DNA of 64,000 nt, taken from positions 332,421-396,420 of the forward strand of contig NZ_KB900614.1 in NCBI RefSeq assembly GCF_000379065.1, read 5' to 3'. Of the stretch, positions 45,697 to 54,835 are shown one piece after another (the first letter of the stretch is position 1; the number at the start of each line of letters is the position of its first letter). The position numbers and the translations under genes are program-made. This DNA comes from Salinispora mooreana. Lineage in GTDB: Bacteria > Actinomycetota > Actinomycetes > Mycobacteriales > Micromonosporaceae. The notes under the pieces were generated by a model that made no database searches, was not told the DNA's origin, and saw only the letters and a list, made by a program, of their open reading frames with translations.

Positions 45697-46970
45697 CGGC
45701 TCACCTCCACCTGATCCGTCCCCACGGGAGCGTACAGACCAGCAAGGCTCGGCCTGATCGGCGACTGGGACAGCAGCACGGCCTGGTATGCGTGGTAGAC
45801 GTCGGGGTGGCCGCGCCAGACCCGGTTCGCCGGCTGGTTCCTCTCGTCCAGCTCGTGGTACCACCGTCCCGTCTTCCCATCAATCAGGTGGCGGCCAGCG
45901 TAGTCCCAGAAGACCTGGTACCAGTGCTCGTAGGAGCGGTCGCCGGTACGTCGCCACAGCGTTGCCGCCGCCCCGATCGCCTCAGCCAGCACCCAGTGCA
46001 TCCGGGATCGAACCACCGGCTGGTCCGACCAGTCGAGGGTGTAGACAAAACCATCCGCCCCGTCAACCGACCAGCCACGGGTGACCGCCGCGGTAAACAA
46101 CGCACGCGCGTCATCGAGGAGCCAACGGGGTGGTGCTACGAGCGCCGTCTCGAGGTGCAGCAGCAGTCGCGCCCACTCCAACCAGTGGCCGACCGTGGAC
46201 CCGTACGGCCGGAAAGGGTCCGCGGGCTGGTCGAGGTTGTAGTCCAGCTGCGGCTCCCAATCGGCGGTGAAGTGCTCGGGCAGCCGCCAGTCGTGTCGGG
46301 CAGCCACGTCGTGCACCAGGTGCTCGCAGATCGCCAGCGCGCGTTGCGCCCAGCGGCGGTCCCCGGTGACCTCGCCGACGGCCAGGAACGCCTCCACCAT
46401 GTGCATGCTGCTGTTCGCACCACGGTAGGGCTCCAGCTCGGAGAAGTCCCGGCTCCACGACTCCCGGGTCCGACCGGCGGTCTCGTCCCAGAACCGCTCG
46501 CCCACCACCGCGATCGCCTCGTCAAGGAGCTGGTCGGCACCGGGCCGGCCGGCGCGGGTCGCGCTGCTCGCGGCCAGTAGGACAAAGGCGTGCTCGTACG
46601 CGGACTTCCGGTCGGTGACCGGTTCCCCATCCCACTCCACGGCGCTGAACCAGCCGCCGTACCGCGCGTCCCGCAGGGTCTCGCGCAGCGTGGCGACACC
46701 GTGGTCAACCGCGTCGGCGGTGTCGGGAACCTGGTCCAGGTGGGCGAGGGCGAAGACGTGGGTCATCCGACAGGCGATCCAGGTGTGCAGTGGCTCGCGC
46801 GGGTCGGGTTCGCCACGTTCGCCCAACCACCAGAACCCTCCCTCGGGTCGCACCGAGGTGTGGGCGGCGCGCAGCAACGCGCCGCGCTGGTTGGCGAGGA
46901 GACGCTGATGGGCGGTGTCCGGGATCTGGCCGGTTGGCGTCGACTGCCGGCTGGAGAGACTTTCGGTCAT
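45693..46970 (-). CDS. AGE-family sugar isomerase, probable mannose isomerase
   Basis: A 425-residue (alpha/alpha)6-barrel protein of the N-acylglucosamine 2-epimerase family. Conserved features are HTWIACRMTHVFAL, GGWFSA, KSAYEHAFVLLAASS, NSSMHMVEAFLAV, GSTVGHWLEWARLLLHLE and GHPDVYHAYQAVL, with His residues that act as acid and base. Length and motifs fit the YihS/ManI mannose-fructose isomerase branch better than GlcNAc epimerases. Between a CUT1 transporter, a PfkB kinase and a GH92 mannosidase, the role mannose to fructose fits best. Cellobiose 2-epimerase-like activity is the alternative. Confidence 0.85.
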   Translation of the reverse strand: MTESLSSRQSTPTGQIPDTAHQRLLANQRGALLRAAHTSVRPEGGFWWLGERGEPDPREPLHTWIACRMTHVFALAHLDQVPDTADAVDHGVATLRETLRDARYGGWFSAVEWDGEPVTDRKSAYEHAFVLLAASSATRAGRPGADQLLDEAIAVVGERFWDETAGRTRESWSRDFSELEPYRGANSSMHMVEAFLAVGEVTGDRRWAQRALAICEHLVHDVAARHDWRLPEHFTADWEPQLDYNLDQPADPFRPYGSTVGHWLEWARLLLHLETALVAPPRWLLDDARALFTAAVTRGWSVDGADGFVYTLDWSDQPVVRSRMHWVLAEAIGAAATLWRRTGDRSYEHWYQVFWDYAGRHLIDGKTGRWYHELDERNQPANRVWRGHPDVYHAYQAVLLSQSPIRPSLAGLYAPVGTDQVEVSR

Positions 46971-46971
46971 G

Positions 46972-47865
46972 TCAGCTCTTCACCGATCCCGCCATGAGTC
47001 CACCGATGAACCAGCGACCCAGGAATACGTAGACAACCAGAGTGGGCAGCGAGGTGATCAACGCCCCGGCCATTGAGGCCGCGTAGTCGGGGGATTGAGC
47101 TCCCGCGAGTGCGTTGAGCGCAATCGTGATCGGCCCATTACGGGTGTTGGACAGGAAGATCGCAAACAGGTAGTCGTTCCACGCGGAGGTGAACTGCCAG
47201 ATCACGGCAACCACGAAGCCCGGGATCGACACCGGCAGGATGATCGACCGGAAGGTCCGGAGGAGGCCCGCACCATCGACCCACGCGGCTTCGACCATCT
47301 CCACCGGCACCGTCGTGGCGTAGTAGTTGCGGAAGATGAGCGTGCAGATCGGGATGCCGTAGACGCAGTGGACGAAAATCAGTGTAGGAATACCCGGCGC
47401 AATACCGAGGGTGCTGACCACATCCCGCAGCGGAATCATCACCGCCTGGTAGGGGATGAACATCCCGAACAGGATCAGGGTGAACACGATGTCCGCGCCG
47501 GGAAACCGCCACCTAGACAGGACAAAACCATTCGCCGCACCGAGCAGCGAGGAGATCAACGCGACCGGAATAGCAAGCTGGAAGGTCCGGACGAACGACG
47601 GGCCCAGGGCCGCCCACGCCTTGGCCCACGACTCGGTGCTCCACTGCTCGGGCAGACTCCACTGTCCGTTCACACCAATATCGGAGCCTGATTTGAAGCT
47701 GGTCACGACGAGAACGTACGCCGGCATCAGAACGATGAGCAGGAATATCAGCAGCAGGCCGTACCGGAGGGTGCGCCCGACTACGCCGGCGGCGGGACCG
47801 CGACGCTTTCGGGGCGGCGCCGCGACGGCCGGTGGGGACGTCCGCCGAGTGATCGTGGTGGTCAC
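46972..47865 (-). CDS. CUT1 ABC sugar permease, MalG type
   Basis: 297 residues with six predicted membrane helices. The EAA loop, which docks the ATPase, is VEMVEAAWVDGAGLLRTFRSIILPVSIPG near 202-230. The GTG start overlaps the stop of the partner permease (GTGA), and the isomerase follows after one base. It forms the transmembrane channel with the MalF-type permease. No ATPase gene is present in the locus, so a shared MsiK-type ATPase probably energises transport. Confidence 0.93.
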   Translation of the reverse strand: MTTTITRRTSPPAVAAPPRKRRGPAAGVVGRTLRYGLLLIFLLIVLMPAYVLVVTSFKSGSDIGVNGQWSLPEQWSTESWAKAWAALGPSFVRTFQLAIPVALISSLLGAANGFVLSRWRFPGADIVFTLILFGMFIPYQAVMIPLRDVVSTLGIAPGIPTLIFVHCVYGIPICTLIFRNYYATTVPVEMVEAAWVDGAGLLRTFRSIILPVSIPGFVVAVIWQFTSAWNDYLFAIFLSNTRNGPITIALNALAGAQSPDYAASMAGALITSLPTLVVYVFLGRWFIGGLMAGSVKS

Positions 47866-48758
47866 GAACGTCGCTCCGTTCTCATCGTCTGCACCAGGTA
47901 GGGCACGATGACCACCGCGACCAACAGCAACAAGATCACCGAGATCGCCGATGCCTTGGCGTAGTCACTGGTCAACAGGGTCTGCCAGACGTAGACAGCC
48001 GGCACCTCGGTCAGCCACTGGGCGCCGGAGACAGACATGATCAGGTCGAACATCTTCATGGACATGTGTCCAACGATGATCAGCGCGGAGAGTGCCACCG
48101 GAGTCAGCTGCGGAAAGAGGACCCGCCGGTATAGCTGGAAGGTGCTGGCCCCGTCGACCGCGGCCGCCTCGCGCAGCTCCGCCGGAATGCCGCGGAACCC
48201 CGCCAGGAACAGCGCCATGACATAGCCGGAGAGCTGCCAGATCGCCGGGACCGCCATGGCGGCCATGCCCCATTCCGGGTCGGTCCACCAAGGGTTTTGC
48301 AGGAACCCGAGATTCAGCTTCCCGAAAATCGCGTTCAGGCCACCAGCATCGTCACCCTGCCCGGAGTTCATCAGCCATCGCCAGACCACACCGGAGGCGA
48401 CGAACGAGAGCGCCATGGGGAACAGGTAGACGGTCCGGAACAGCCCCTCCGCCCGCACCCCGCGCTCCAGGAGGAACGCCCAGAGCAGGCCCAGCAGCAT
48501 CGTCCCGAGCAGGAAAACGACGGTAAAGATCAGCAGGTTCCGCAGTGAGTGCAGGAATCGGCCATTGACGTCATTGGTAAATAAGTCGACATAATTACCT
48601 AGGCCGACGAATCCGTCCGACTCGGCGGCGGTGTGCCGATCCGACATCGAGACCTTTATCGTCCAACCGATGAGACCGTAGACGAACACTCCAAGCAGGA
48701 GCAACGAGGGGGAGATCAGCAGAAGGCCGGGTCCCCATCGCCGGACGCGAGTAAGCAT
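47862..48758 (-). CDS. CUT1 ABC sugar permease, MalF type
   Basis: 298 residues with about six membrane helices. The EAA loop is PAELREAAAVDGASTFQLYRRVLFPQLTPV near 197-226. The ATG at 48758 has AGGAA upstream; an in-frame extension to 48824 is rejected as it lacks a ribosome site. It lies 104 bases after the binding protein gene and overlaps the MalG-type permease. It imports a mannose-containing oligosaccharide or mannose. Confidence 0.92.
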   Translation of the reverse strand: MLTRVRRWGPGLLLISPSLLLLGVFVYGLIGWTIKVSMSDRHTAAESDGFVGLGNYVDLFTNDVNGRFLHSLRNLLIFTVVFLLGTMLLGLLWAFLLERGVRAEGLFRTVYLFPMALSFVASGVVWRWLMNSGQGDDAGGLNAIFGKLNLGFLQNPWWTDPEWGMAAMAVPAIWQLSGYVMALFLAGFRGIPAELREAAAVDGASTFQLYRRVLFPQLTPVALSALIIVGHMSMKMFDLIMSVSGAQWLTEVPAVYVWQTLLTSDYAKASAISVILLLLVAVVIVPYLVQTMRTERRS

Positions 48759-48862
48759 GGCAGATTCCTGGTGGGTTCGGACGGACGATGTGTCAACCGG
48801 ACCGATAACCGCACGACCGGACAAGAGTGCCAGCCGTGCGGTTACCGAACCTGCGAGCCGTT

Positions 48863-50113
48863 CTAGTTCTTGCCGACCGCCGCGGCGGCGGACATAGCCT
48901 CTTGCAACCCCGCCAGGTCCTGGTCGCTGGAGAACTTACCGATCGCGGAGTTCGCCGCCTCGACGGCACCCTGCGAGCAGGCGGCACCGTGGGCGCAGGA
49001 CGGGACCTGCGTGCCGGTCTTCCACGCCTGGATGGCCGACTGCTGGTAGGCGGGGTAGTCGGCCTCGACGGCGTCGGTACGGGCGGGGATGGAGCCCTTC
49101 TTGAGGTTGAACGCCTGCTGCCCCTCGGCGCTACCGACCGTCTTCAGCCAGCACTTGGTGCCCTCGGGGTTATCGGCCCCCTGCGGCAACACGAAGGAGT
49201 CGGCGAGCCACTGGAAGGTGTCCCCGTTACCCGGGAACGCACTGTAGCCGAAGTCGGTGAAACCCTTGGCTTCGAAGTCGCTCGGCGCCCAGTCCCCCAT
49301 CAGGAAGAAGCCGGCCTTGCCGTCCATGAGGAGCTTGCCGGCGTCGGTCCAGTCGTAGGTGTCCCGGTCCGCGTTGGTGTAGCTGAGCAACCGCTTGTAG
49401 TTCTCCAGGCCCTGGGTGACCTCGGGGCTGTTCCAATCGGTCGCACCGGTCCAGAGGCCGGTGAAGCCCTCGGGGCCGAGGTCACTGATCAGCACCGCCT
49501 CCAGCAGCATCAGCTGGGACCAGTCCTTGCCGATCGCGAGCGGCGCACTGATGCCCGCGGCCTTCAGTGTGTCGAGCGCGGCGAGGAGGTCGGCCAGCGT
49601 CGCCGGCTCGGCCGTGACACCCGCATCGGCCAGGACCGACTTGTTCGTCCAGAGCACGTTCGACCGGTGGATGTTCGCCGGCACCGAGTAGACCTTGCCG
49701 TCCACGCTGAGGTTGTCGATCAGGCCCGGCGGCAGTGCCTCGGTGAGGCCCCACTCCTCGTACAGAGCGCTGAGATCCTCGATCTGGCCGGCCGCGATGT
49801 ATTGCGACAGCGCGGCGCCGGCGTGGGCCTGGAAGGTGTCCGGCGCATCGCCCTGTTGGAGCCGGGAGGCCAGTACCTGCTTGGCGTTCGAACCGGCGCC
49901 GCCGGCCACCGCCCCGTTCACGAAGGAGTAGTCGCATTGCTCGTCGAAGGCAGCGACCAGACCGTCAAGGCCAGCCTTCTCGCCCCCGTCGGCCCACCAG
50001 GTGAAGACCTCCACCTCCTGGTCGGCCCCGCTGTCGGCACCACCGCAAGCGGCGGGCGACAGCAACGCGAGCGCCCCAACCGCGGCGACGGCCGCCCTAC
50101 GCATCCTGCCCAT
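48863..50113 (-). CDS. CUT1 sugar-binding lipoprotein
   Basis: A 416-residue extracellular solute-binding protein (family 1). An N-terminal signal leads to Cys23 in LLSPAACGG, a lipobox variant. VEVFTWWADGGEKAGLDGLVAAFDEQ begins the first lobe, and WNSPEVTQGLENYKRLLSY and the Trp-rich WTGATDW line the sugar site. The ATG at 50113 has GGGAGGAA upstream. It is the first gene of the five-gene minus-strand sugar operon. A LacI-type operator lies only 18 bases upstream of its start. Confidence 0.92.
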   Translation of the reverse strand: MGRMRRAAVAAVGALALLSPAACGGADSGADQEVEVFTWWADGGEKAGLDGLVAAFDEQCDYSFVNGAVAGGAGSNAKQVLASRLQQGDAPDTFQAHAGAALSQYIAAGQIEDLSALYEEWGLTEALPPGLIDNLSVDGKVYSVPANIHRSNVLWTNKSVLADAGVTAEPATLADLLAALDTLKAAGISAPLAIGKDWSQLMLLEAVLISDLGPEGFTGLWTGATDWNSPEVTQGLENYKRLLSYTNADRDTYDWTDAGKLLMDGKAGFFLMGDWAPSDFEAKGFTDFGYSAFPGNGDTFQWLADSFVLPQGADNPEGTKCWLKTVGSAEGQQAFNLKKGSIPARTDAVEADYPAYQQSAIQAWKTGTQVPSCAHGAACSQGAVEAANSAIGKFSSDQDLAGLQEAMSAAAAVGKN

Positions 50114-50130
50114 GGTTCCTCCCGCTAGGG

Positions 50131-50146
50131 ATGACATCGTTGTCTA
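50131..50146. promoter_or_regulatory. LacI-type operator ATGACATCGTTGTCTA upstream of the binding-protein gene
   Basis: It differs at two positions from the perfect-core palindrome at 50325-50340 and lies 18 bases before the binding-protein start codon, so it would block transcription of the whole import operon. Confidence 0.7.
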
Positions 50147-50324
50147 AGGGTCACAACACTTTCGCTGCGGCCAGCTTTCGTCAACGTCGGCCCAGCCACG
50201 AATAAGTAACGATGACATCACGAGCCAGCCCACCAAAAGCTACTTAACCCACCTATTGGTGGCTGACTTTGGCCGGGCGAACACGAATTGCGCTAGGCGA
50301 CACTCTCGGAGCACTCGCCACCTA

Positions 50325-50340
50325 TTGACAACGTTGTCTA
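50325..50340. promoter_or_regulatory. LacI-type operator TTGACAACGTTGTCTA upstream of GH92
   Basis: The core GACAACGTTGTC is a perfect 12-base palindrome with a central CG, as is usual for LacI operators. It lies 71 bases upstream of the GH92 start. A weaker third match (AACGATGACAT, about 50208-50218) lies between the two operators. Confidence 0.75.
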
Positions 50341-50410
50341 CGGCCGACACGCTTTCTCCGACCATCGAGCGTGACCCCCCTCACGCTGGACGACCCCCTG
50401 GAGGATTCAC

Positions 50411-53400
50411 GTGGGCAGACACCGGAGGGCGATCGCCATCGCGCTCGCCGTTGGCCTGGCGATACCGGGCACCCAACTGCCGGCGGCGGCGGCACCATCG
50501 CCCGACACCGACTTCTTCTCCTCGTTCGATTCCGACGATTCGCAGCCGACCTGGACCAACACCGCAGAAACCGACGCGGCTGGAAAGTCCAAAATGTTCG
50601 GCGTAACCGGAAGACCAGATTCCGACGGGATCCCCGGCAACATCAATGACACGATCGTCGATGTAACCGCAAACGGCGACAACCCGCCCAACGAAACTGT
50701 CCGACGGGTCATCGACGGTGACGCGTCCACCAAGTGGCTGGTCTTCGAGCCCACCGGCTGGATACAGGCCCGGCTCGAGACGCCAGCAGCCGTGGTGCAC
50801 TACGCGCTCACCTCCGCCAACGACGCACCAGAGCGGGACCCGCAGGACTGGGAGCTACAGGGGTCGACCGACGGCGACACCTGGGTCACCCTCGACACCC
50901 AGACCGGGCAGGACTTCCCCGAACGGTTCCAGACCAGGGAGTACCGGTTCAGCAACGACACCGAGTACTCGCACTATCGCCTGGACATCACGGCCAACCA
51001 CGGCACGGACATCGTCCAACTGGCGGATCTCCAGCTATCCAACGGCGACACCACCCCCAAGCCGCCGACACCGATGTACAGCGTCGTCGACAACGGGCCC
51101 GCGGGAAGCCCCACCGCGAAGGCCAACGCCGGCTGGAGCGGCGACCACGCGCTGCGCTACTCAGGGGGACAGACCGTTGACGGACGCGGCTACGCCTACA
51201 ACAAGATCTTCGACGTTGCCATCGATGTCACCGCGACCAGCGAACTGTCGTACCTGATCTTCCCCGAGCTGACCCAGGGCGATCTCGACTATCCGAGCAC
51301 CTACGCCGCGGTCGACCTGGCCTTCGACGACGGCACCTACCTCAGCGACCTGAACGCGGTCGACCAATACGGGTTCGGTCTGCACCCATTGAGGCAGGGG
51401 ACCACCAAGTCGCTCTACGCCGACCAGTGGAACATCAAACGATCGTCTCTCGGTGACGTGGCCGCGGGGAAGCGGATCGATCGCATTCTGATCGGGTACG
51501 ACAGCGGCACCGGCCCTGGCACCTTCCGGGGCTGGGTGGACGACATCCGAGTGACCGGAAGTCCCGAGCGCCCCACCTACGACCGGCTCTCCGACTACGC
51601 GTTGACCACCCGCGGTACGAACTCCACTGGAGACTTCTCCCGGGGGAACACCTTCCCGGCAACCGCGGTGCCGCACGGCTTCAACTTCTGGACGCCGATG
51701 ACCGACGCCGGCTCGAACAGCTGGGTCTACCAGTACCAACGGGACAACAACACCGACAACCGGCCGACGATCCAGGCGTTCACCGCCAGCCACGAGCCCA
51801 GCCCGTGGATCGGTGACCGGCAGACCTTCCAGGTCATGCCATCGGGGGCCAGCGACGAGCCGAACGCCAACAGAACCGCGCGGGCGCTGGCCTTCCACCA
51901 TGCCAACGAGACGGCCAAGCCCCACTACTATGGCGTGACCTTCGACAACGGACTCAAAGCGGAGATCGCTCCCACCGACCACGCCGCCATGTTCCGGTTC
52001 ACCTTCACCGGGGACCGCGGCAACCTGATCTTCGACAACCTCAACAACCAGGGCGGTCTGACCCTGAACCCGGACGGCACCGTGACCGGCTACTCCGACA
52101 CCCGGCTGGGCAGCGGGGCCACCCGAATGTTTGTCTACGGCACGGTGGACCGCCCCGTCGTCGCCCACGGTGGGTTGACCGGTGGCGGTGGCAACGACGT
52201 GACCGGCTACCTGGCCTTCGACACCTCAACGTCGAAGGTCGTAACACTGCGAATCGCGACCTCGCTGATCTCCCTCGACCAGGCTCGGAAGAACCTGTCA
52301 CTGGAGATCGCTGAGAGCGACACCTTCGACACCATCCGCGACCGCGCCCAGGACCTCTGGGATGACAAGCTCAAGGTCATCGAGGTCGAGGGGGCTGGCG
52401 ACGAACAGCTCGTAACCCTGTACTCCAACCTCTACCGGCTCTTCCTCTACCCAAACTCCGCGCACGAGAACGTCGGAACCGCGGACGCTCCGGTGTGGAG
52501 GCATGCGGTGCAGTCATCCACCTCCGGCACCCTTCCACCGGGGACGACACCAACCGAGACCGGCGCGGACGTGGTGGCCGGAAAGGTGTACGTCAACAAC
52601 GGCTTCTGGGACACCTACCGCACCACCTGGCCGGCGTACGCGTTGTTCAGCCCCACCACCGCCGGTGAACTCGTTGACGGCTTCGTCCAGCAGTACCGGG
52701 ACGGTGGTTGGGTGTCGCGGTGGTCTGCCCCCGGCTACCGGAACCTGATGACCGGCACCAGCTCGGATGTTTCGTTCGCCGATGCGTACGTCAAGGGGGT
52801 GCGCAACTTCGACGTACGGGCCGCGTACGACGCGGCGGTACGCAACGCCACCGTCGTGCCGCCCGGGAACGCCAACAACAGCAGCGTCGGCCGGAAGGGC
52901 CTACCGGAATCGATCTTCCAGGGGTACACCTCGACCGCGGTCTCCGAAGGCGTCTCCTGGGCGCTGGAGGGCTACATCAACGACTTCGGCATCGCGAACA
53001 TGGCCGCCGAGCTGGCCGAGGACCCGGAGACCCCGGAGGCCGACCGGTCCCGTTACCGGGAGGAGGCGGAGTACTTCCGCAGCCGGGCGCTGAACTACGT
53101 GCACACGTTCGACCCGGCGATCGAGTTCTTCCAGGGACGCGGCGCGTCCGGGCAGTGGAAGTCGACGCCGGAGACGTACGAACCGCACGTGTGGGGGCAC
53201 GAGCACGACTACACCGAGACCAACGGGTGGAACTTCGCGTTCCACGTCCCACACGACGGCGAAGGCCTCGCCAACCTGTACGGAGGGCGGGAGGCGCTGG
53301 CCGAGAAGCTGGACGAGTTCTTTGCCACGCCGGAGACGGGGACCTTCCCCGGCTCGTACGGCCGGATCATCCACGAGATGCGGGAGGCGCGGGACGTCCG

Positions 53401-54694
53401 GATGGGCATGTGGGGCTTCAGCAACCAGGTGTCGCACCACATTCCCTGGATGTACAACTACGCTGGCCAGCCAGCCAAGACGCAGAAGATCGTACGAGAG
53501 GTGCTCTCCCGGCTGTACATCGGCAGTGAGATCGGCCAGGGGTACGCCGGCGACGAGGACAACGGAGAGACCTCGGCGTGGTACCTGTTCAGCGCGCTGG
53601 GCTTCTACCCGCTCCAGGTGGGTAGCGAGAACTACGTGATCGGCTCACCGCTGTTCACGAAGGCCACCGTGCACCTGGACAACGGAAAGAAGATCGTCGT
53701 CAACGCGCCGAACAACAGCGCCGACAACGTCTACGTGCAGGGCCTCAAGGTCAACGGGAAGCCGTACCACCAGACCTCGATCTCACACGAGGTGCTGGTC
53801 GACGGCGCGGTGCTGGACTTCAGCATGGGCTCGCAACCGTCCGCCTGGGGCAGCGGCGAGGCGGATCTCCCCCCGTCCCTCACTCCCTCCGGTGCGACTC
53901 CCCGACCGATGTCCGACATCGCGGTGACCGGTGGTCCGGCGGCGCTGGCCGACAACACCTCCACCACCTCGGCTCCGGTGGCGGCGCCAGTGCAGTGGGC
54001 AGTAGCGGGTACCCCGGAGCGGGTCCTGCACTACACCCTCACGTCGGGGCCGGACACCGGGACCGACCCGGTGGGCTGGCACCTGCAGGGCTCCTACGAC
54101 GGGGACGACTGGACCACCATCGACAGTCGCGCCGACGAGGAGTTCACCTGGCGACTGCAGACCCGGTCCTTCGCCGTAGAACGGCCCGGGCGGTACCTGC
54201 ACTACCGGCTCACGCCCGAGGGCGGCGATGCCGTCCCCGTCCTCGCCGAGGTCGAGTTGCTCGCCACGACCTCCCCCACGTGTACGAAGACGGTGAGCGG
54301 CACCGTCAAGGGGCCGCTGAAGGTCGACTCCGGGGTGACGTGCCTGTCCGAGGCAACTGTCAACGGGCCGGTGACGGTGCGATCCGATGCCGCGCTCTAC
54401 GCGGTTGACTCGACCATCTCCGGCCCGGTCGCCGCCAACGGCGCCGAGGCGGTGGTGCTCCGGGAGGTCCAGCTCGGTGGGCCACTGGCGGTGTCCCACG
54501 TCGCCGGCGAGGTGAGCATCGAACGCACCACGATCGCCGGACCGGCGGTCCTGACGCAGAACCAGGCGCCGGTGATCGCAGCGGGGTCGGTCGGCGGACC
54601 ACTGTCGTGCTCCCGCAACACCGTCGCGCCCACCGACAACGGTGTGCCGAACTCGGTGCGGGGACCGGCCTCCGGGCAGTGTGAGGACCTGTAA
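50411..54694 (+). CDS. Secreted GH92 alpha-mannosidase with two discoidin-like domains and a C-terminal repeat module
   Basis: 1427 residues. A signal peptide (about 1-28) precedes an F5/8 type C-like module (about 100-215, WELQGSTDGDTWVTLDTQTG). A beta-sandwich leads into the GH92 catalytic domain (about 395-1140). GH92 landmarks are VNNGFWDTYRTTWPAYAL, WSAPGYRNLMTGTSSD, GHEHDYTETNGW and GDEDNGETSAW; Asp1048 and Asp1050 lie where the family's catalytic base region is. A second discoidin-like module (about 1195-1290) duplicates the first. The last 137 residues contain GP-centred repeats about 19 residues apart. The GTG has GGAGG upstream. It should release mannose from alpha-mannans or N-glycans outside the cell. 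Confidence 0.93.
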   Translation: MGRHRRAIAIALAVGLAIPGTQLPAAAAPSPDTDFFSSFDSDDSQPTWTNTAETDAAGKSKMFGVTGRPDSDGIPGNINDTIVDVTANGDNPPNETVRRVIDGDASTKWLVFEPTGWIQARLETPAAVVHYALTSANDAPERDPQDWELQGSTDGDTWVTLDTQTGQDFPERFQTREYRFSNDTEYSHYRLDITANHGTDIVQLADLQLSNGDTTPKPPTPMYSVVDNGPAGSPTAKANAGWSGDHALRYSGGQTVDGRGYAYNKIFDVAIDVTATSELSYLIFPELTQGDLDYPSTYAAVDLAFDDGTYLSDLNAVDQYGFGLHPLRQGTTKSLYADQWNIKRSSLGDVAAGKRIDRILIGYDSGTGPGTFRGWVDDIRVTGSPERPTYDRLSDYALTTRGTNSTGDFSRGNTFPATAVPHGFNFWTPMTDAGSNSWVYQYQRDNNTDNRPTIQAFTASHEPSPWIGDRQTFQVMPSGASDEPNANRTARALAFHHANETAKPHYYGVTFDNGLKAEIAPTDHAAMFRFTFTGDRGNLIFDNLNNQGGLTLNPDGTVTGYSDTRLGSGATRMFVYGTVDRPVVAHGGLTGGGGNDVTGYLAFDTSTSKVVTLRIATSLISLDQARKNLSLEIAESDTFDTIRDRAQDLWDDKLKVIEVEGAGDEQLVTLYSNLYRLFLYPNSAHENVGTADAPVWRHAVQSSTSGTLPPGTTPTETGADVVAGKVYVNNGFWDTYRTTWPAYALFSPTTAGELVDGFVQQYRDGGWVSRWSAPGYRNLMTGTSSDVSFADAYVKGVRNFDVRAAYDAAVRNATVVPPGNANNSSVGRKGLPESIFQGYTSTAVSEGVSWALEGYINDFGIANMAAELAEDPETPEADRSRYREEAEYFRSRALNYVHTFDPAIEFFQGRGASGQWKSTPETYEPHVWGHEHDYTETNGWNFAFHVPHDGEGLANLYGGREALAEKLDEFFATPETGTFPGSYGRIIHEMREARDVRMGMWGFSNQVSHHIPWMYNYAGQPAKTQKIVREVLSRLYIGSEIGQGYAGDEDNGETSAWYLFSALGFYPLQVGSENYVIGSPLFTKATVHLDNGKKIVVNAPNNSADNVYVQGLKVNGKPYHQTSISHEVLVDGAVLDFSMGSQPSAWGSGEADLPPSLTPSGATPRPMSDIAVTGGPAALADNTSTTSAPVAAPVQWAVAGTPERVLHYTLTSGPDTGTDPVGWHLQGSYDGDDWTTIDSRADEEFTWRLQTRSFAVERPGRYLHYRLTPEGGDAVPVLAEVELLATTSPTCTKTVSGTVKGPLKVDSGVTCLSEATVNGPVTVRSDAALYAVDSTISGPVAANGAEAVVLREVQLGGPLAVSHVAGEVSIERTTIAGPAVLTQNQAPVIAAGSVGGPLSCSRNTVAPTDNGVPNSVRGPASGQCEDL

Positions 54695-54701
54695 CGATTC
54701 C

Positions 54702-54732
54702 GGGGCCGTCCACTGGCACAGTGGCCGGCCCC
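54702..54732. terminator. Strong hairpin between GH92 and proC
   Basis: A 14-base stem with one mismatch (54702-54715 and 54719-54732) and a three-base loop, eight bases past the GH92 stop. It lies between convergent genes. Confidence 0.7.
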
Positions 54733-54835
54733 ACTGCCGGCCTCGAGGGTGCCCCTCGGGGCCGCTGCCGTCCAGCGGCGGTCAGCCCGCGGCCGGCCTG
54801 CTCCCGGCACGCGTCCCACCGATGTCCGTAGCCGC

